Shown here piece after piece: positions 8,849 to 17,844 of a DNA stretch of 64,000 nucleotides. Below the pieces are notes generated by a model. It saw only the letters and a program-made list of their open reading frames with translations. It made no database searches and was not told where the DNA came from. Each line of letters begins with the position of its first letter. The stretch's first letter is position 1. This stretch comes from Leucobacter sp. UCMA 4100 (GTDB lineage: Bacteria > Actinomycetota > Actinomycetes > Actinomycetales > Microbacteriaceae). The translations under genes and the position numbers were made by a program. The stretch covers positions 1,348,514 to 1,412,513 of the forward strand of contig NZ_JAFEUS010000002.1 in assembly GCF_027853335.1 (NCBI RefSeq). The letters run 5' to 3'.

Positions 8849-10305
8849 GCTGGTCGCACCGTGCTTTCTTGCTGTGGGGTCGATGAGGGATCGGTCGGGT
8901 GGAGGGGCGCAAGCCGCCCCAGGAGGTCGTTCGCCGCGCCGCGGGCACCCGCGACAACCGAGGCGAGGCCGGTGCCGTGCACCCAGTCTCCCGCGAGGGC
9001 CACCGTCGCCGGGGTCTGCGGCTCGGGCCGGGCGCCGGGAGGCGGGCTCACCGACCAGGGCTGCCTGACCGCGTCGGCAAGCGAGTCGGGAGCGAGCTCA
9101 ATACCGAGCAGCAGGCTCGCGTCGCGCAGGGCGAGCGCAAAGGCGTCGGCGTCGGCGAGCGCTGCCGTCTCTGGAGCGCTGCCCGTGCGGCCGTACGAGA
9201 GGCGCAGCACGTGCTCGCCGGGGCCGCGCACCACCGCGCGATCGGGCCACTTCGCCGTCGCGTGCGTGAGCGCCTTCGCGGTCACCCGCGGATCGCCGGG
9301 CGCGACGAGCACGCCGGTGCCGCGGGGAGCCCCGTCGAGCCGTTCGTCATGCACCGCGAGGGCAATGACCTCGATATCGCTCGGCGCGGGGGCCGCATCG
9401 CCCGGGCCACCGAGCAGCCCGCCGAGCAAATCGCGCGCCGCCCGCTCCGGGGCCGCGATGACCACGGCATCGGCGCTCGCGAGGCACGAGCCCTCGGCGT
9501 CGTGCACCTGCCAGCTCGGCTCGGTGTCAAACGGCGGCACGAGCGCAACCACCTGCGTGCCGCGCACGATCTCGCAGCCGCGACCGAGCAGGTCAGCCTC
9601 GAGGGCAGCGACGAGCGGGGTCATGCCTCCCTCGAGGGCAGCGACGGCCCCTCCCGCGGCCGAACTCGCGGCACGGAGCTCACGGGCTGCACCCACGAGT
9701 GATCCGCTGCGCTCGAAAGCCTCGCGAAGCCCGGGAACCTGCGCGATCCGCAGCTCGGTCGGGTCGGTCGAGTAGACCCCCAGCGCGATCGGGCGCACGA
9801 GCCGCTCGAGCACGCGTGCCCCGAGACGCTCGGTCACGAGGGCCGCGACCGTCGTTTCGTCGTTCGTGGGGGTGGCCAGGCGGCGAAGGGGTTCGAGCGC
9901 GGCGCGCAGCGCGGCCCCAAAGCCGAGCACGCGTCGTGACTCAGCGTTCATGGGGCTCGCAGGAATGCCGAGCGCGCCGCCCTTCGGCAACGGCCTGGCG
10001 ACACCCTCGGCGTACACCCACGAGCCGAGCGGCGCCGGCGAAACCACCCGCTGGGCGAGCCCCAGCTCGGTGATGAGGCGCTGCACCCCGCCCCCGCGGG
10101 TCGCGAACGCCTCGGCGCCAACATCGACCGCGTGGCCGTGAAGGGGCGCCGATGCGACCCGGCCGCCGAGCTGCCAGCCCGCTTCAATGAGCGTGACGGC
10201 CGCGCCGCCAAGGCTCAGCTCTCTGGCCGCAACGAGACCCGCGACGCCTCCGCCCACAACGACAATGCACTGTGGGCTGGTGTCGCGGGTCTCGCTAGAA
10301 GGCAT
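8845..10305 (-). CDS. hemY: Protoporphyrinogen/coproporphyrinogen-III oxidase, FAD-dependent (HemY/CgoX)
   Basis: Oxygen-dependent flavoenzyme of 486 residues. In actinobacteria this family mostly oxidises coproporphyrinogen III to coproporphyrin III in the coproporphyrin-dependent route; that assignment is from family knowledge. An N-terminal dinucleotide fold is clear (IVVVGGGVAGLVAARELSL, then an acidic end of strand 2 in LIEAG and GGRV). The C-terminus carries a second FAD contact (VALAGDWVHGTGLASVVAGA). ATG at 10305 overlaps the end of hemE by 11 bp. Second gene of the heme operon. Confidence 0.92.
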   Translation of the reverse strand: MPSSETRDTSPQCIVVVGGGVAGLVAARELSLGGAAVTLIEAGWQLGGRVASAPLHGHAVDVGAEAFATRGGGVQRLITELGLAQRVVSPAPLGSWVYAEGVARPLPKGGALGIPASPMNAESRRVLGFGAALRAALEPLRRLATPTNDETTVAALVTERLGARVLERLVRPIALGVYSTDPTELRIAQVPGLREAFERSGSLVGAARELRAASSAAGGAVAALEGGMTPLVAALEADLLGRGCEIVRGTQVVALVPPFDTEPSWQVHDAEGSCLASADAVVIAAPERAARDLLGGLLGGPGDAAPAPSDIEVIALAVHDERLDGAPRGTGVLVAPGDPRVTAKALTHATAKWPDRAVVRGPGEHVLRLSYGRTGSAPETAALADADAFALALRDASLLLGIELAPDSLADAVRQPWSVSPPPGARPEPQTPATVALAGDWVHGTGLASVVAGARGAANDLLGRLAPLHPTDPSSTPQQESTVRPA

Positions 10306-11413
10306 GCGCGAGCTCGACGATGCGGGTGAGCACGGCCGGGTCGGTTTCGGGAGGGACCCCGTGGCCAAGGTTGAGAATATGGGCGGGGGCGTGCTGCCCG
10401 CGCGTGAGCACGTCGGCGAGGTGTGCCTCGAGGGCCTCGTCGGGGGCACCAAGCAGAGCCGGGTCGAGGTTGCCCTGCAGCGGCATCTCAGAGCCGAGAC
10501 GCTCGCTCGCCTCGTCGAGCGGAATGCGCCAGTCGACGCCAACGGCGTCTGGGCCGAGCTCGGCGAGCGCCTCGAGCAGGTGCCCCGAGCCGACCGCAAA
10601 GTGGATCACGGGTACCTGAAGCGCCACGTCGGCGTAGCCGTGCCAGCCCGGGTGGTGAAAGCCCAGTTGCCTCACGAGCGAGAGCGCGCGGGCCGAGGCC
10701 GGGGCCACGTGTTCGCGGTAGTCGTTCACGCTGAGCGAGCCTGCCCACGAGTCGAAGAGCTGCACGGCGCTCGCGCCAGCCTCAACCTGGGCCTCGAGAA
10801 ACACGGCGCTGAGGTCGGCGACCCACTCGAGCAGGTCGCGCCACACCTCTGGCTCGCTCTGCATGAGCGTGCGCGCGCGCAGGTGCTCGCGTGACGGGCC
10901 TCCCTCGACGAGATAGGCCGCGAGGGTGAAGGGGGCGCCGGCGAAGCCCACGAGCGGCGTCTCGCCAAGCTCGGCGACCGTGAGTCTCACGGCCTCGCGC
11001 ACGGGTTCGAGGGCCTCGCGCAGGCGCTCGGGAGTGTAGGTCGCGCGGAAGTGCTCGACGTCGGCCGCGGTGCGCACGGGGTGGGCAAAGACGGGGCCCT
11101 TGCCAGCCACGAGGTCAACCTCGACCCCGGCGAGCAAGAGGGGCACGACGATGTCGCTAAAAAACACCGCGGCGTCGACTCCGTGCCTGCGCACGGGCTG
11201 CAGCGTGATCTCGCTCGCGAGCGCGGGGTCAAGACATGCATCGAGCATTCGGGTTTCTTGGCGCAGCGCGCGGTACTCTGGCAACGAACGGCCTGCCTGG
11301 CGCATAAACCAGACGGGAACGCGCTCTGGGCGGTCGCCGCGCAGCGCGCGCACGAGCGGGGCATCGCTGGTGACACCGGTCACGAGCGGGTGGGTTTCAC
11401 TCAAAAGTCTCAT
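10295..11413 (-). CDS. hemE: Uroporphyrinogen decarboxylase
   Basis: Removes four carboxyl groups from uroporphyrinogen III to give coproporphyrinogen III. It has 372 residues. The N-terminal signature PVWFMRQAGRSLPEYR with substrate-binding arginines is intact, and FFSDIVVPL holds the catalytic Asp. GFAGAPFTLAAYLVEGG is the second family signature. It is the first gene of the six-gene operon hemE-hemY-hemC-hemD-hemB-hemL and lies back to back with hemA across 121 bp containing a perfect palindrome, so both directions are probably co-regulated. Confidence 0.96.
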   Translation of the reverse strand: MRLLSETHPLVTGVTSDAPLVRALRGDRPERVPVWFMRQAGRSLPEYRALRQETRMLDACLDPALASEITLQPVRRHGVDAAVFFSDIVVPLLLAGVEVDLVAGKGPVFAHPVRTAADVEHFRATYTPERLREALEPVREAVRLTVAELGETPLVGFAGAPFTLAAYLVEGGPSREHLRARTLMQSEPEVWRDLLEWVADLSAVFLEAQVEAGASAVQLFDSWAGSLSVNDYREHVAPASARALSLVRQLGFHHPGWHGYADVALQVPVIHFAVGSGHLLEALAELGPDAVGVDWRIPLDEASERLGSEMPLQGNLDPALLGAPDEALEAHLADVLTRGQHAPAHILNLGHGVPPETDPAVLTRIVELAHAF

Positions 11414-11434
11414 CGCACCAGATGCTAACGCATA

Positions 11435-11452
11435 GATCTGATGTATCAGATC
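11435..11452. promoter_or_regulatory. Operator-like perfect palindrome between hemE and hemA
   Basis: GATCTGAT (11435-11442), a 2-bp spacer GT, then ATCAGATC (11445-11452): a perfect 8-bp inverted repeat. A second half-like copy, AGATGTATTCAG, follows at 11453-11464. It lies in the 121-bp divergent region of the heme genes, 22 bp upstream of the hemE start codon, ideal for a shared repressor. The cognate regulator is not identifiable here. Confidence 0.6.
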
Positions 11453-11534
11453 AGATGTATTCAGGTTCGAGTGATTTGCTTGACGTATTCACTGACACGC
11501 GACCCACCGAACCACCCCGGAGCACCCGCGACCC

Positions 11535-12848
11535 ATGCTTACCTCACTGTCATTCACGCTTGAGCGCACCCCCTTTGAAACGCTCGAGCACCTCTCGCGT
11601 CACCACGAGAGCATCAGCGACGCCTTCGACGACCCCTCACTCACCCAGGGCTCGGTCGTGCTCAGCACCTGCAATCGCTTTGAGATTTACGCCGACACCG
11701 GCGCGGGGCAGGAGCAGGCGCTCCTCACGAGACTCTCGCGCGTGACCGGCCTCGACGCCGAGACACTCGGCGCGGCAGCCGACGCAAAAGCGGGCCGCGA
11801 AACGGCAGAGCACCTCTTTGCCGTCGCCTCGGGCCTCGAGTCGGCCGTCGTTGGCGAGGGCGAAATCGCGGGCCAGGTGCGCCGAGCCCACGACGACGCC
11901 AGGCAGCGAGCGACGCTCACGCACGACCTCGAGCACCTCTTTCGCACCGCGACCCGCACCTCACGCGAGGTCGGGCACCGCACCGAGATTCGCTCGGCGG
12001 GCCGCTCACTCGTGCGCCTTTCGCTGCGCATGGCCGAGGCACGGGTGCCCGACTGGCAGGAGGCCCGCGTGCTGCTCATCGGCACGGGCGCCTACGCCGG
12101 CGCGACCGTCACCGCGCTGCAGGCCCGCGGCGTCACCCAGCTGCGCGTCTTCTCACCTTCTGGCCGGGCCGAGGGCTACGCCGCCGAGCGCGGCCTCGAG
12201 GCCGTTGCTCAGGGCGAGCTGCAGGCGGAGCTCAAGGCCGCCGACCTCGTCATCGCGTGCAGCAGGGCCGACGACCCCGTGCTCACCGCCGACCTTGTGC
12301 GCGAGGCACTCGAAGCCGAACGCCGCCGCGAGCTCCTGCTCATCGATCTCGGGTTGCCCCGAAACATCGACCCGCTCGTCGCCGAGCTTCCCGGCGCCTG
12401 GCTGCTCGACCTCGAGACCATCAGCAAGCACGCCCCCGTGACCGAGCTGAGCGCCGAGGCCGAAGCACTCGAGATCGTTCGCACAGCCGCCGCCGAGTTC
12501 AGCGCATCGCAGGCCGAGCGCGAGGCGCTTCCCGCCCTGCTCGCCCTGCGCACCCACGTCGCCGGCATTCTCGAAGACGAGCTGTGCCGCGCCCGAAAGG
12601 CGACGGCGCAGCTCGCGCCCGAGGCGCCGAACGGCAGCGAGGCCACGGCCGAGGGCGACCCGCTCGGCAACACCTCATCGGCCGAGATCGAGGCCGCCCT
12701 GCGCCGCTTCTCGGGCAAGCTGCTGCACCTACCTATGACCCGCATCAGAACCCTCGGGCGAGAGGGCCGCGTGAACGACGCCGCGGCAGCGCTCGAAACC
12801 CTCTTCGGCATCGACGCGCTGCCGTCTGATGACGGGAGCGGGGTCTAG
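11535..12848 (+). CDS. hemA: Glutamyl-tRNA reductase
   Basis: NADPH-dependent reduction of glutamyl-tRNA(Glu) to glutamate-1-semialdehyde, the first committed heme step. It has 437 residues. The nucleophilic Cys is in LSTCNRFEIY (Cys46). ASGLESAVVGEGEIAGQVR is the conserved catalytic-domain helix. The Rossmann domain begins near LLIGTGAYAGATVTAL, and LLIDLGLPRNIDP is also typical. The C-terminal dimerisation helices follow (LHLPMTRIRTL). It is divergent from the rest of the heme genes and shares their regulatory region. The product feeds HemL. Confidence 0.96.
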   Translation: MLTSLSFTLERTPFETLEHLSRHHESISDAFDDPSLTQGSVVLSTCNRFEIYADTGAGQEQALLTRLSRVTGLDAETLGAAADAKAGRETAEHLFAVASGLESAVVGEGEIAGQVRRAHDDARQRATLTHDLEHLFRTATRTSREVGHRTEIRSAGRSLVRLSLRMAEARVPDWQEARVLLIGTGAYAGATVTALQARGVTQLRVFSPSGRAEGYAAERGLEAVAQGELQAELKAADLVIACSRADDPVLTADLVREALEAERRRELLLIDLGLPRNIDPLVAELPGAWLLDLETISKHAPVTELSAEAEALEIVRTAAAEFSASQAEREALPALLALRTHVAGILEDELCRARKATAQLAPEAPNGSEATAEGDPLGNTSSAEIEAALRRFSGKLLHLPMTRIRTLGREGRVNDAAAALETLFGIDALPSDDGSGV

Positions 12849-12862
12849 GGCGGGATCCGCCG

Positions 12863-14206
12863 CTATACCTTGCTCAGGTCGATACCGCGGGTCTCGGGCA
12901 GGCGCGTGACCGCGAAGAAGGTCACGCAGCACAGCACGATCACGTACACGCTCGAGAGCCAGCCGAGATCGAGGCTGTTGAACAACTGGTTGAGGTACGG
13001 CGCCGATCCACCGAACACCGCGACCGAGAAGCCGTAGGCGATGCCGATGTTGCGGGTACGGGTGGCGGTCGGGAAAATCTCTGACATGTAGCTCGACAGC
13101 AGGCAGCCCGCGGCGCCGACGATGAGCAGTGCGACCGCCGAGGCGACAAACAGGGTCCACGCCTGATCGTTAATGAGGCTCATGAGCGGGAACTGCGCGA
13201 TGGCCATCGCGATCGCGAAGCCGTACAGCATCGGTTTGCGGCCGATGCGGTCTGAGAGCTTGCCCCAGAACGGCAGCGCCACGCAGGCGATCACCTGCGC
13301 GAGCACGATGGCCCAGTAGGCCGACTGCGTCGGCATGCCCCGCTCGACAATCGCGTAGGTCGAAACGTACGAGCTCCAGGTGTAGTGCGCCGCGGTGATG
13401 CCCGTGACCATCGCGATGAGCAGCAGGACCGAGCGCAGCTGGCTCTTCGGGCGGCCAGCGATCGCGGTCGCGGTGTGCTGGGTCGCGGGGGTTCCGTCGT
13501 CTTCGAGCAGCGCCTCAACGGCCTCTTCGGCAAAGACCTCAGACTCGATCATGCCGCGTCGCAGCCAGAGCGCCACGACGGCGAGCACGGCACCCAGCAG
13601 AAACGGAATGCGCCAGCCCCACGCCGCAACCGCCGACTCATCGAGCACGTTCGTGATCGCGCCGCCGAGCGAGTAGGCGATGATCGTGCCGCCAAAGATC
13701 GCGATAAACACGACACTGCCCCACTGTCCGCGCTTGTGCCTCGGGGCGATCTCGGCGACGTACGAGTTGGCGGTGGCCGACTCGCCGCCGTGGGCGAAGC
13801 CCTGAATCATGCGGGCGACGAGCAGCCCGACCGAGGCCCAGATGCCGATCTGCGCGTACGAGGGCATGAGGCCAATCGCGACCGAGGCGATCGCCATCGA
13901 GAGCATCGTCGTGACGAGCACGAACTTGCGGCCCTTGCGGTCGGCGATGACGCCGAACACGAGGCCGCCGAGGGGCCGCATGAGAAAGCCGACCGCAAAC
14001 ACCGCGAAGGTCGCGAGCAGTGCCGAGACCGGGTTCTCTGGATTAAACATCATCGCGGCAATGAACGGCGCGAACACGGCGTAGGCGCTCCACTCATACC
14101 ACTCGAGCACCTGCCCGACGCTGCTCGCGATCATCGACTTTTTATGTGCAGCACTCACGGTGTGCTTGGCTGAGGGCTCGCGCACCTCGGTTGAAACGGT
14201 TGTCAC
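12863..14206 (-). CDS. MFS transporter, metabolite:H+ symporter type (ShiA/KgtP/ProP-like)
   Basis: Twelve-helix membrane carrier of 447 residues. Family features: GQVLEWYEWSAYAVFAPF in helix 1, the loop 2-3 motif FGVIADRKGRKFVL, QGFAHGGESATANSYVAE of the organic-acid symporters, and a second-half copy of the loop motif, GKLSDRIGRKPML. The GTG at 14206 is chosen because AAGGAG lies about 8 nt upstream; no nearby ATG is in frame. It follows the AMP-dependent ligase by about 100 bp on the same strand, so it probably imports the acid that the ligase activates. The exact substrate is unknown. Confidence 0.87.
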   Translation of the reverse strand: MTTVSTEVREPSAKHTVSAAHKKSMIASSVGQVLEWYEWSAYAVFAPFIAAMMFNPENPVSALLATFAVFAVGFLMRPLGGLVFGVIADRKGRKFVLVTTMLSMAIASVAIGLMPSYAQIGIWASVGLLVARMIQGFAHGGESATANSYVAEIAPRHKRGQWGSVVFIAIFGGTIIAYSLGGAITNVLDESAVAAWGWRIPFLLGAVLAVVALWLRRGMIESEVFAEEAVEALLEDDGTPATQHTATAIAGRPKSQLRSVLLLIAMVTGITAAHYTWSSYVSTYAIVERGMPTQSAYWAIVLAQVIACVALPFWGKLSDRIGRKPMLYGFAIAMAIAQFPLMSLINDQAWTLFVASAVALLIVGAAGCLLSSYMSEIFPTATRTRNIGIAYGFSVAVFGGSAPYLNQLFNSLDLGWLSSVYVIVLCCVTFFAVTRLPETRGIDLSKV

Positions 14207-14307
14207 TGAACTGCTCCTTTGCAATCGTTGACGGTGGCGCACCTCGTTGTGCACTCCACATGGTGTTCGGTTGATCGTGCGGGGCTCCCTTCGCCCTGCA
14301 CGCGTGG

Positions 14308-15954
14308 TCACTCGCGCAGCGCGAGACGTTGGATCTTTCCGGTTGCCGTTTTCGGTAGGTCGGGCAAAATGTGCACCTCGCGCGGGGTCTTGTAGCTCGC
14401 GAGCCTGGCCTTGACGTGCGCCTGAATCTCGGCTTCTTCGGCCCTGGCGTCCGACTGCAGCGAGACGAAGGCGATGACCTCTTCGCCGCTGTACGGGTGT
14501 GGCCGGCCAATCACGGCAGCCTCCCGCACCGCCTCGTGCTCGTACAGCACGTCTTCGACCTCGCGCGGCCACACCTTGTAACCCGACACGTTGATTTGGT
14601 CTTTCTTGCGGTCAATGAGGTACACCCACCCCGCCTCGTCGATGCAGGCAATGTCGCCCGTGCGCAGCCAGCCGTCAACGATCGTCTCAGCCGTGGCCTC
14701 TGGCTTATTGAGGTACTCGGCCGTGACGCTCGGGCCCTTGATCTCGAGCTCACCGAGCTCGCCGGCCTGCGCGATGCGCCCCGCGCTTTCGCGAACGCGC
14801 ACCCGCACGCCGGGAAGCGCCACCCCGATCGCGAGCGTTTGCGTGGCCTCGTCGATCGGGGCCTCACGGTCGCGCGGCACCGCGATGCACGCCGAAGCGG
14901 TCTCGGTCATGCCGTAGATGTTGCGAATGTAGTGGCCGAAGCGCTCGGCAAAGCGCTCGACCGTGCGCGGCGGCACGGGTGCGCCGCCCGAGAACACGGT
15001 GCGCAGTGAGCGCAGTTCGCGGGCGCCCCCGTGCGGCAGGTCGAGCAGCGCGTTGTAGGCCGTGATCGAACCACAAATATGGTGGATCCCGTAGTCGTCA
15101 ATCGCCTCAAGAAAGTACTCCGGCTTCAGCCGGCCGATAAACACGAGTTCGGCGCCCGAGACGAGCGCCATGACGCCCGTCGCGACGGCGCCGGTGATGT
15201 GAAAGAGCGGTGCGACGGCAAGCACCCGCTCGCCCTGCTGAACACCGAGCCACTGCCTGGTCGCTTCTGCCGTCGCGAGCAGGTTGCGGTGCGTCGCGAC
15301 CGCGCCCTTCGGCGCACCCGTCGTGCCCGAGGTGTAGGTAAGCAGGGCGGGGCTTGCGGCGTTCACGTGCGCCGGCGCAGGCTTCGCGCCACGGTTTCGT
15401 TCGATGAGCCCGAAGAGGTCGGTCTCAGGCAGCGCCCCCTCGACTGGCCTGCCAAGCTCGCCTGGGCGACGCCCCTGACGGCCCTGCACCTCGTACTCGC
15501 GCGTCGTGAGCACCCAGCCCGGGGCGAGCTCGCCGAGTTCGCGCATCGTCTGCTCAATGGTGCCCTCGGCCCCGATCACACCCACGGGCTCAGCGTCGGC
15601 GAGGATCGTGCTGAGCTCGCGCTGCTTGTACATCGGATTGAGCACGAGCGCCACGGCACCGATGCGCCAGAGGGCGAGCTCTACGAGCGAGAACTGCGGA
15701 ATGTTTTGCAGCTGAATGCCGACGACATCGCCCTGGCCCACGCCGAGGCCCTGCAGCCCCGCCGCGAGCGCATCGGCGGTCTCGTCGACCGTCCTGGCCG
15801 AGTACTCGGCCTCGAAGTATCTGAGCGCAGCACCCTCGGGGTCGCGCTTCACGCGCTTCGCCCAGGCCTCGGTGAGCGTTTCGTGGGCAATGTCGAGCCC
15901 CGGCGTGACGTGCTCGGGGTACCACTGATGCCAGCGTTCCAGAGTTTCGATCAT
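14308..15954 (-). CDS. AMP-dependent acyl-CoA synthetase/ligase
   Basis: Activates a carboxylic acid to acyl-AMP and then the CoA thioester. It has 548 residues. Seen ANL motifs: P-loop-like LLTYTSGTTGAPKGAV, GMTETASA, the hinge region YLIDRKKDQINVSGYKVWP, and the C-terminal catalytic lysine in KTATGKIQRL. The start at 15954 is chosen over 15975 from the nearby AAGGATCAAGG. It is expressed from a promoter bearing the 23-bp palindromic site at 16016-16038 and is followed by the MFS carrier. With the TetR gene divergent, this looks like a catabolic unit; chain length or aromatic preference cannot be read. Confidence 0.9.
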   Translation of the reverse strand: MIETLERWHQWYPEHVTPGLDIAHETLTEAWAKRVKRDPEGAALRYFEAEYSARTVDETADALAAGLQGLGVGQGDVVGIQLQNIPQFSLVELALWRIGAVALVLNPMYKQRELSTILADAEPVGVIGAEGTIEQTMRELGELAPGWVLTTREYEVQGRQGRRPGELGRPVEGALPETDLFGLIERNRGAKPAPAHVNAASPALLTYTSGTTGAPKGAVATHRNLLATAEATRQWLGVQQGERVLAVAPLFHITGAVATGVMALVSGAELVFIGRLKPEYFLEAIDDYGIHHICGSITAYNALLDLPHGGARELRSLRTVFSGGAPVPPRTVERFAERFGHYIRNIYGMTETASACIAVPRDREAPIDEATQTLAIGVALPGVRVRVRESAGRIAQAGELGELEIKGPSVTAEYLNKPEATAETIVDGWLRTGDIACIDEAGWVYLIDRKKDQINVSGYKVWPREVEDVLYEHEAVREAAVIGRPHPYSGEEVIAFVSLQSDARAEEAEIQAHVKARLASYKTPREVHILPDLPKTATGKIQRLALRE

Positions 15955-16015
15955 CCTTGATCCTTCTCGGTGCAACCAATACGTGCGCGGGGGAATCAGG
16001 CCCCCGACTTCCCTC

Positions 16016-16038
16016 CCGACCGATCACTCGCTCGGTAC
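16016..16038. promoter_or_regulatory. TetR-type operator candidate, copy 1
   Basis: A 23-bp site with ACCGA/TCGGT arms 8 bp apart. The identical 23 bases recur at 19995-20017 in front of the SDR operon. This copy lies between the ligase start (15954) and the divergent tetR gene (16143), a classic autoregulatory position. Confidence 0.75.
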
Positions 16039-16142
16039 AGGTAATATAACCACGCTTTGCGCGAGAGAGCAAGCCCCCACTGCACAAAAGCCCTCGCCTG
16101 GCGCAGTTGCGCAATTCGGCCCGGCGTGCAATTCTGGCACAC

Positions 16143-16736
16143 ATGACCGACCCCCATTTTCCGCAGCCAATCGTCTTCGACACCTGCTGCAACGCCGCTC
16201 TCACCTGCTTCGCGAAGAACGGCTTTCACGGCACCTCGATTCGCGAAATCGCGAGCGAGGCGGGCCTGTCGGTTCCCGGCCTCTACCACCACTACCCCTC
16301 GAAGGCGGCGCTGCTCGAGAAGCTCTGCGAGATCTCGATGATCGAGCTGCACACCGCCCTCGTGAAGGCGCGCGACGCGGCGACGACCACACTCGAACGC
16401 TTCGACAACCTCGTCGCCTGCCTGCTCGAGTTTCACGCCGAGTTCGGCGCCGTCGCCTTCGTGACCTACAGCGAAATTCGCTCCCTCAAGCCAGGCCCCC
16501 GAGAGGCGCACATTGAGGCGCGCAGGGGCGTGCAACAGTTCATCACCGACGCGGTCGTCGACGGCACGGCCGAGGGCATCTTCCAGGCCGAAGAGCCCCG
16601 CCACGTGGCACGCGCGATCACCCACATTTGCCTCGGCGTCGCACAGTGGTTTCGGCCAAGTGGCGAGCTCAGCGTCGACGAGCTCGTGGCGGTGTACACC
16701 GAGATTTGCCGCGACACCGCGCGCTTCGTTCGGTAG
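16143..16736 (+). CDS. TetR/AcrR-family transcriptional regulator
   Basis: Repressor-type regulator of 197 residues. The helix-turn-helix domain is at residues about 10-55: AALTCFAKNGFHGTSIREIA, then SEAGLSVPGLYHHYPSKAAL. The C-terminal helices form an effector pocket not assignable to a ligand, though the layout (acidic FAVTYSE-type core, GVAQWF) matches fatty-acyl-CoA-responsive members. ATG at 16143 is preferred to 16107. It is divergent from the ligase gene and lies beside one of two identical palindromic sites, so it probably represses itself, the ligase-MFS unit and the SDR-ACAD-APH operon. Confidence 0.85.
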   Translation: MTDPHFPQPIVFDTCCNAALTCFAKNGFHGTSIREIASEAGLSVPGLYHHYPSKAALLEKLCEISMIELHTALVKARDAATTTLERFDNLVACLLEFHAEFGAVAFVTYSEIRSLKPGPREAHIEARRGVQQFITDAVVDGTAEGIFQAEEPRHVARAITHICLGVAQWFRPSGELSVDELVAVYTEICRDTARFVR

Positions 16737-16767
16737 CGCGCGGCGCCGCTGCGCCCCTCCGAGCTCG

Positions 16768-17844
16768 TTATCGGGTGATCGCCTGAGCGCACTCGAGCAC
16801 GCGCGGCACCTCGAACTCGAGCGTGTGCGCAAAGTCGTCACCGGGTCGCTCCCCCGCTTGCCAGCGGCTGTAAATCGCCTCGAGAAACACCGACGACTTC
16901 CAAAGCGCGAGCGTCTGATACCAGGGCAGGTCGCTCACGTCGAGGCCCGTGCCCGCGGCGTAACGCTCGGCGATCTCGGCGCGGTTCAGGTACCCCTCTT
17001 CGAGCGTTGCGCTCGTGAGTTCCATGACCGTGCCCTGCGAGGTCGGGTCGCTGTAGGTGACCGTGAGGTAGCCGAGATCAGCGAGCGGATCGCCGAGCGT
17101 CGCCATCTCCCAATCGAGCACCGCAAGCACTCGCGGGTCACCAGCGGGCTCAAACATGACGTTGCCGAAGCGGTAATCACCGTGCACCAGGGCGGGCCGC
17201 TGCGTCGCCGGTCGGTTCGCCTCAAGCCAGCGCGAGAGCTCGCCGATGAGCGGCAGCTCGCGCTGCGATACCTGGCCCGCGAGCCCCGTGAACGTCTTGA
17301 CCTGGCGCTCAAGATAGCCGTCGGCGCGGCCGAACGAGGCGAGTCCCGCCCGCTCGAGATCAAGGCCGTGCAGCCCCACGAGCGTATCGACGAGCGCCTC
17401 TGACGCCTTGCGCCTGCCCGCGACCGTGTCAAAGAACCCGGGCGTCTCGTCGAGCAGAATGACGCCCTCAAGATACTCCATGACGTAAAACGGGACGCCC
17501 AGCACCGAGACCTCCTCGCACACCGCGAGAATGTTCGGCACCGGCTCGCCCACCCGGTGCAGCCCCTGCTGCACCGTCGCCTCGCGAATCATGTCGTGGG
17601 TCGATTTGGGCAGCGGCGGCCTCGGGCCGCGGCGCAGCACGACCCTGGTCTGACCCCGCTCGATGAGGTAGGTGATGTTCGACTGGCCGTCACCAATGCG
17701 CTGCCACGCAATCGGGCCCTCGCCAATGCCGCGCTCGTCGAGAAACTTCGTGACCCGATCGACGATGAGCAGCGGCGGCATCGCAAGCCCGGCCGCGTCT
17801 TCAAGCGTTGCAACGACCTCTGTTCCGTCTGGAGTCGTGATCAT
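16768..17844 (-). CDS. Phosphotransferase family protein (APH-like, ACAD10/11 N-domain type)
   Basis: Protein-kinase-like small-molecule phosphotransferase of 358 residues. The nucleotide-binding start is GDGQSNITYLIERG with VVLRR lysine/arginine region; the catalytic loop is LVHGDYRFGNVMF and the metal-binding segment VLDWEMATLGDPLADLGY. In animals this domain is fused to an acyl-CoA dehydrogenase (ACAD10/11), where it phosphorylates 4-hydroxyacyl groups; here the two are adjacent genes overlapping as ATGA. By that parallel it may act on 4-hydroxyacyl-CoAs. Last gene of the SDR-ACAD-APH operon. Confidence 0.88.
   Translation of the reverse strand: MITTPDGTEVVATLEDAAGLAMPPLLIVDRVTKFLDERGIGEGPIAWQRIGDGQSNITYLIERGQTRVVLRRGPRPPLPKSTHDMIREATVQQGLHRVGEPVPNILAVCEEVSVLGVPFYVMEYLEGVILLDETPGFFDTVAGRRKASEALVDTLVGLHGLDLERAGLASFGRADGYLERQVKTFTGLAGQVSQRELPLIGELSRWLEANRPATQRPALVHGDYRFGNVMFEPAGDPRVLAVLDWEMATLGDPLADLGYLTVTYSDPTSQGTVMELTSATLEEGYLNRAEIAERYAAGTGLDVSDLPWYQTLALWKSSVFLEAIYSRWQAGERPGDDFAHTLEFEVPRVLECAQAITR

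Noticed and set aside
8147-9775. Very long open frame (over 500 codons) opposite hemC/hemY
   Set aside because: It lies antisense to two well-conserved heme genes and has a Ser/Arg/Ala-rich composition typical of shadow frames in GC-rich DNA.
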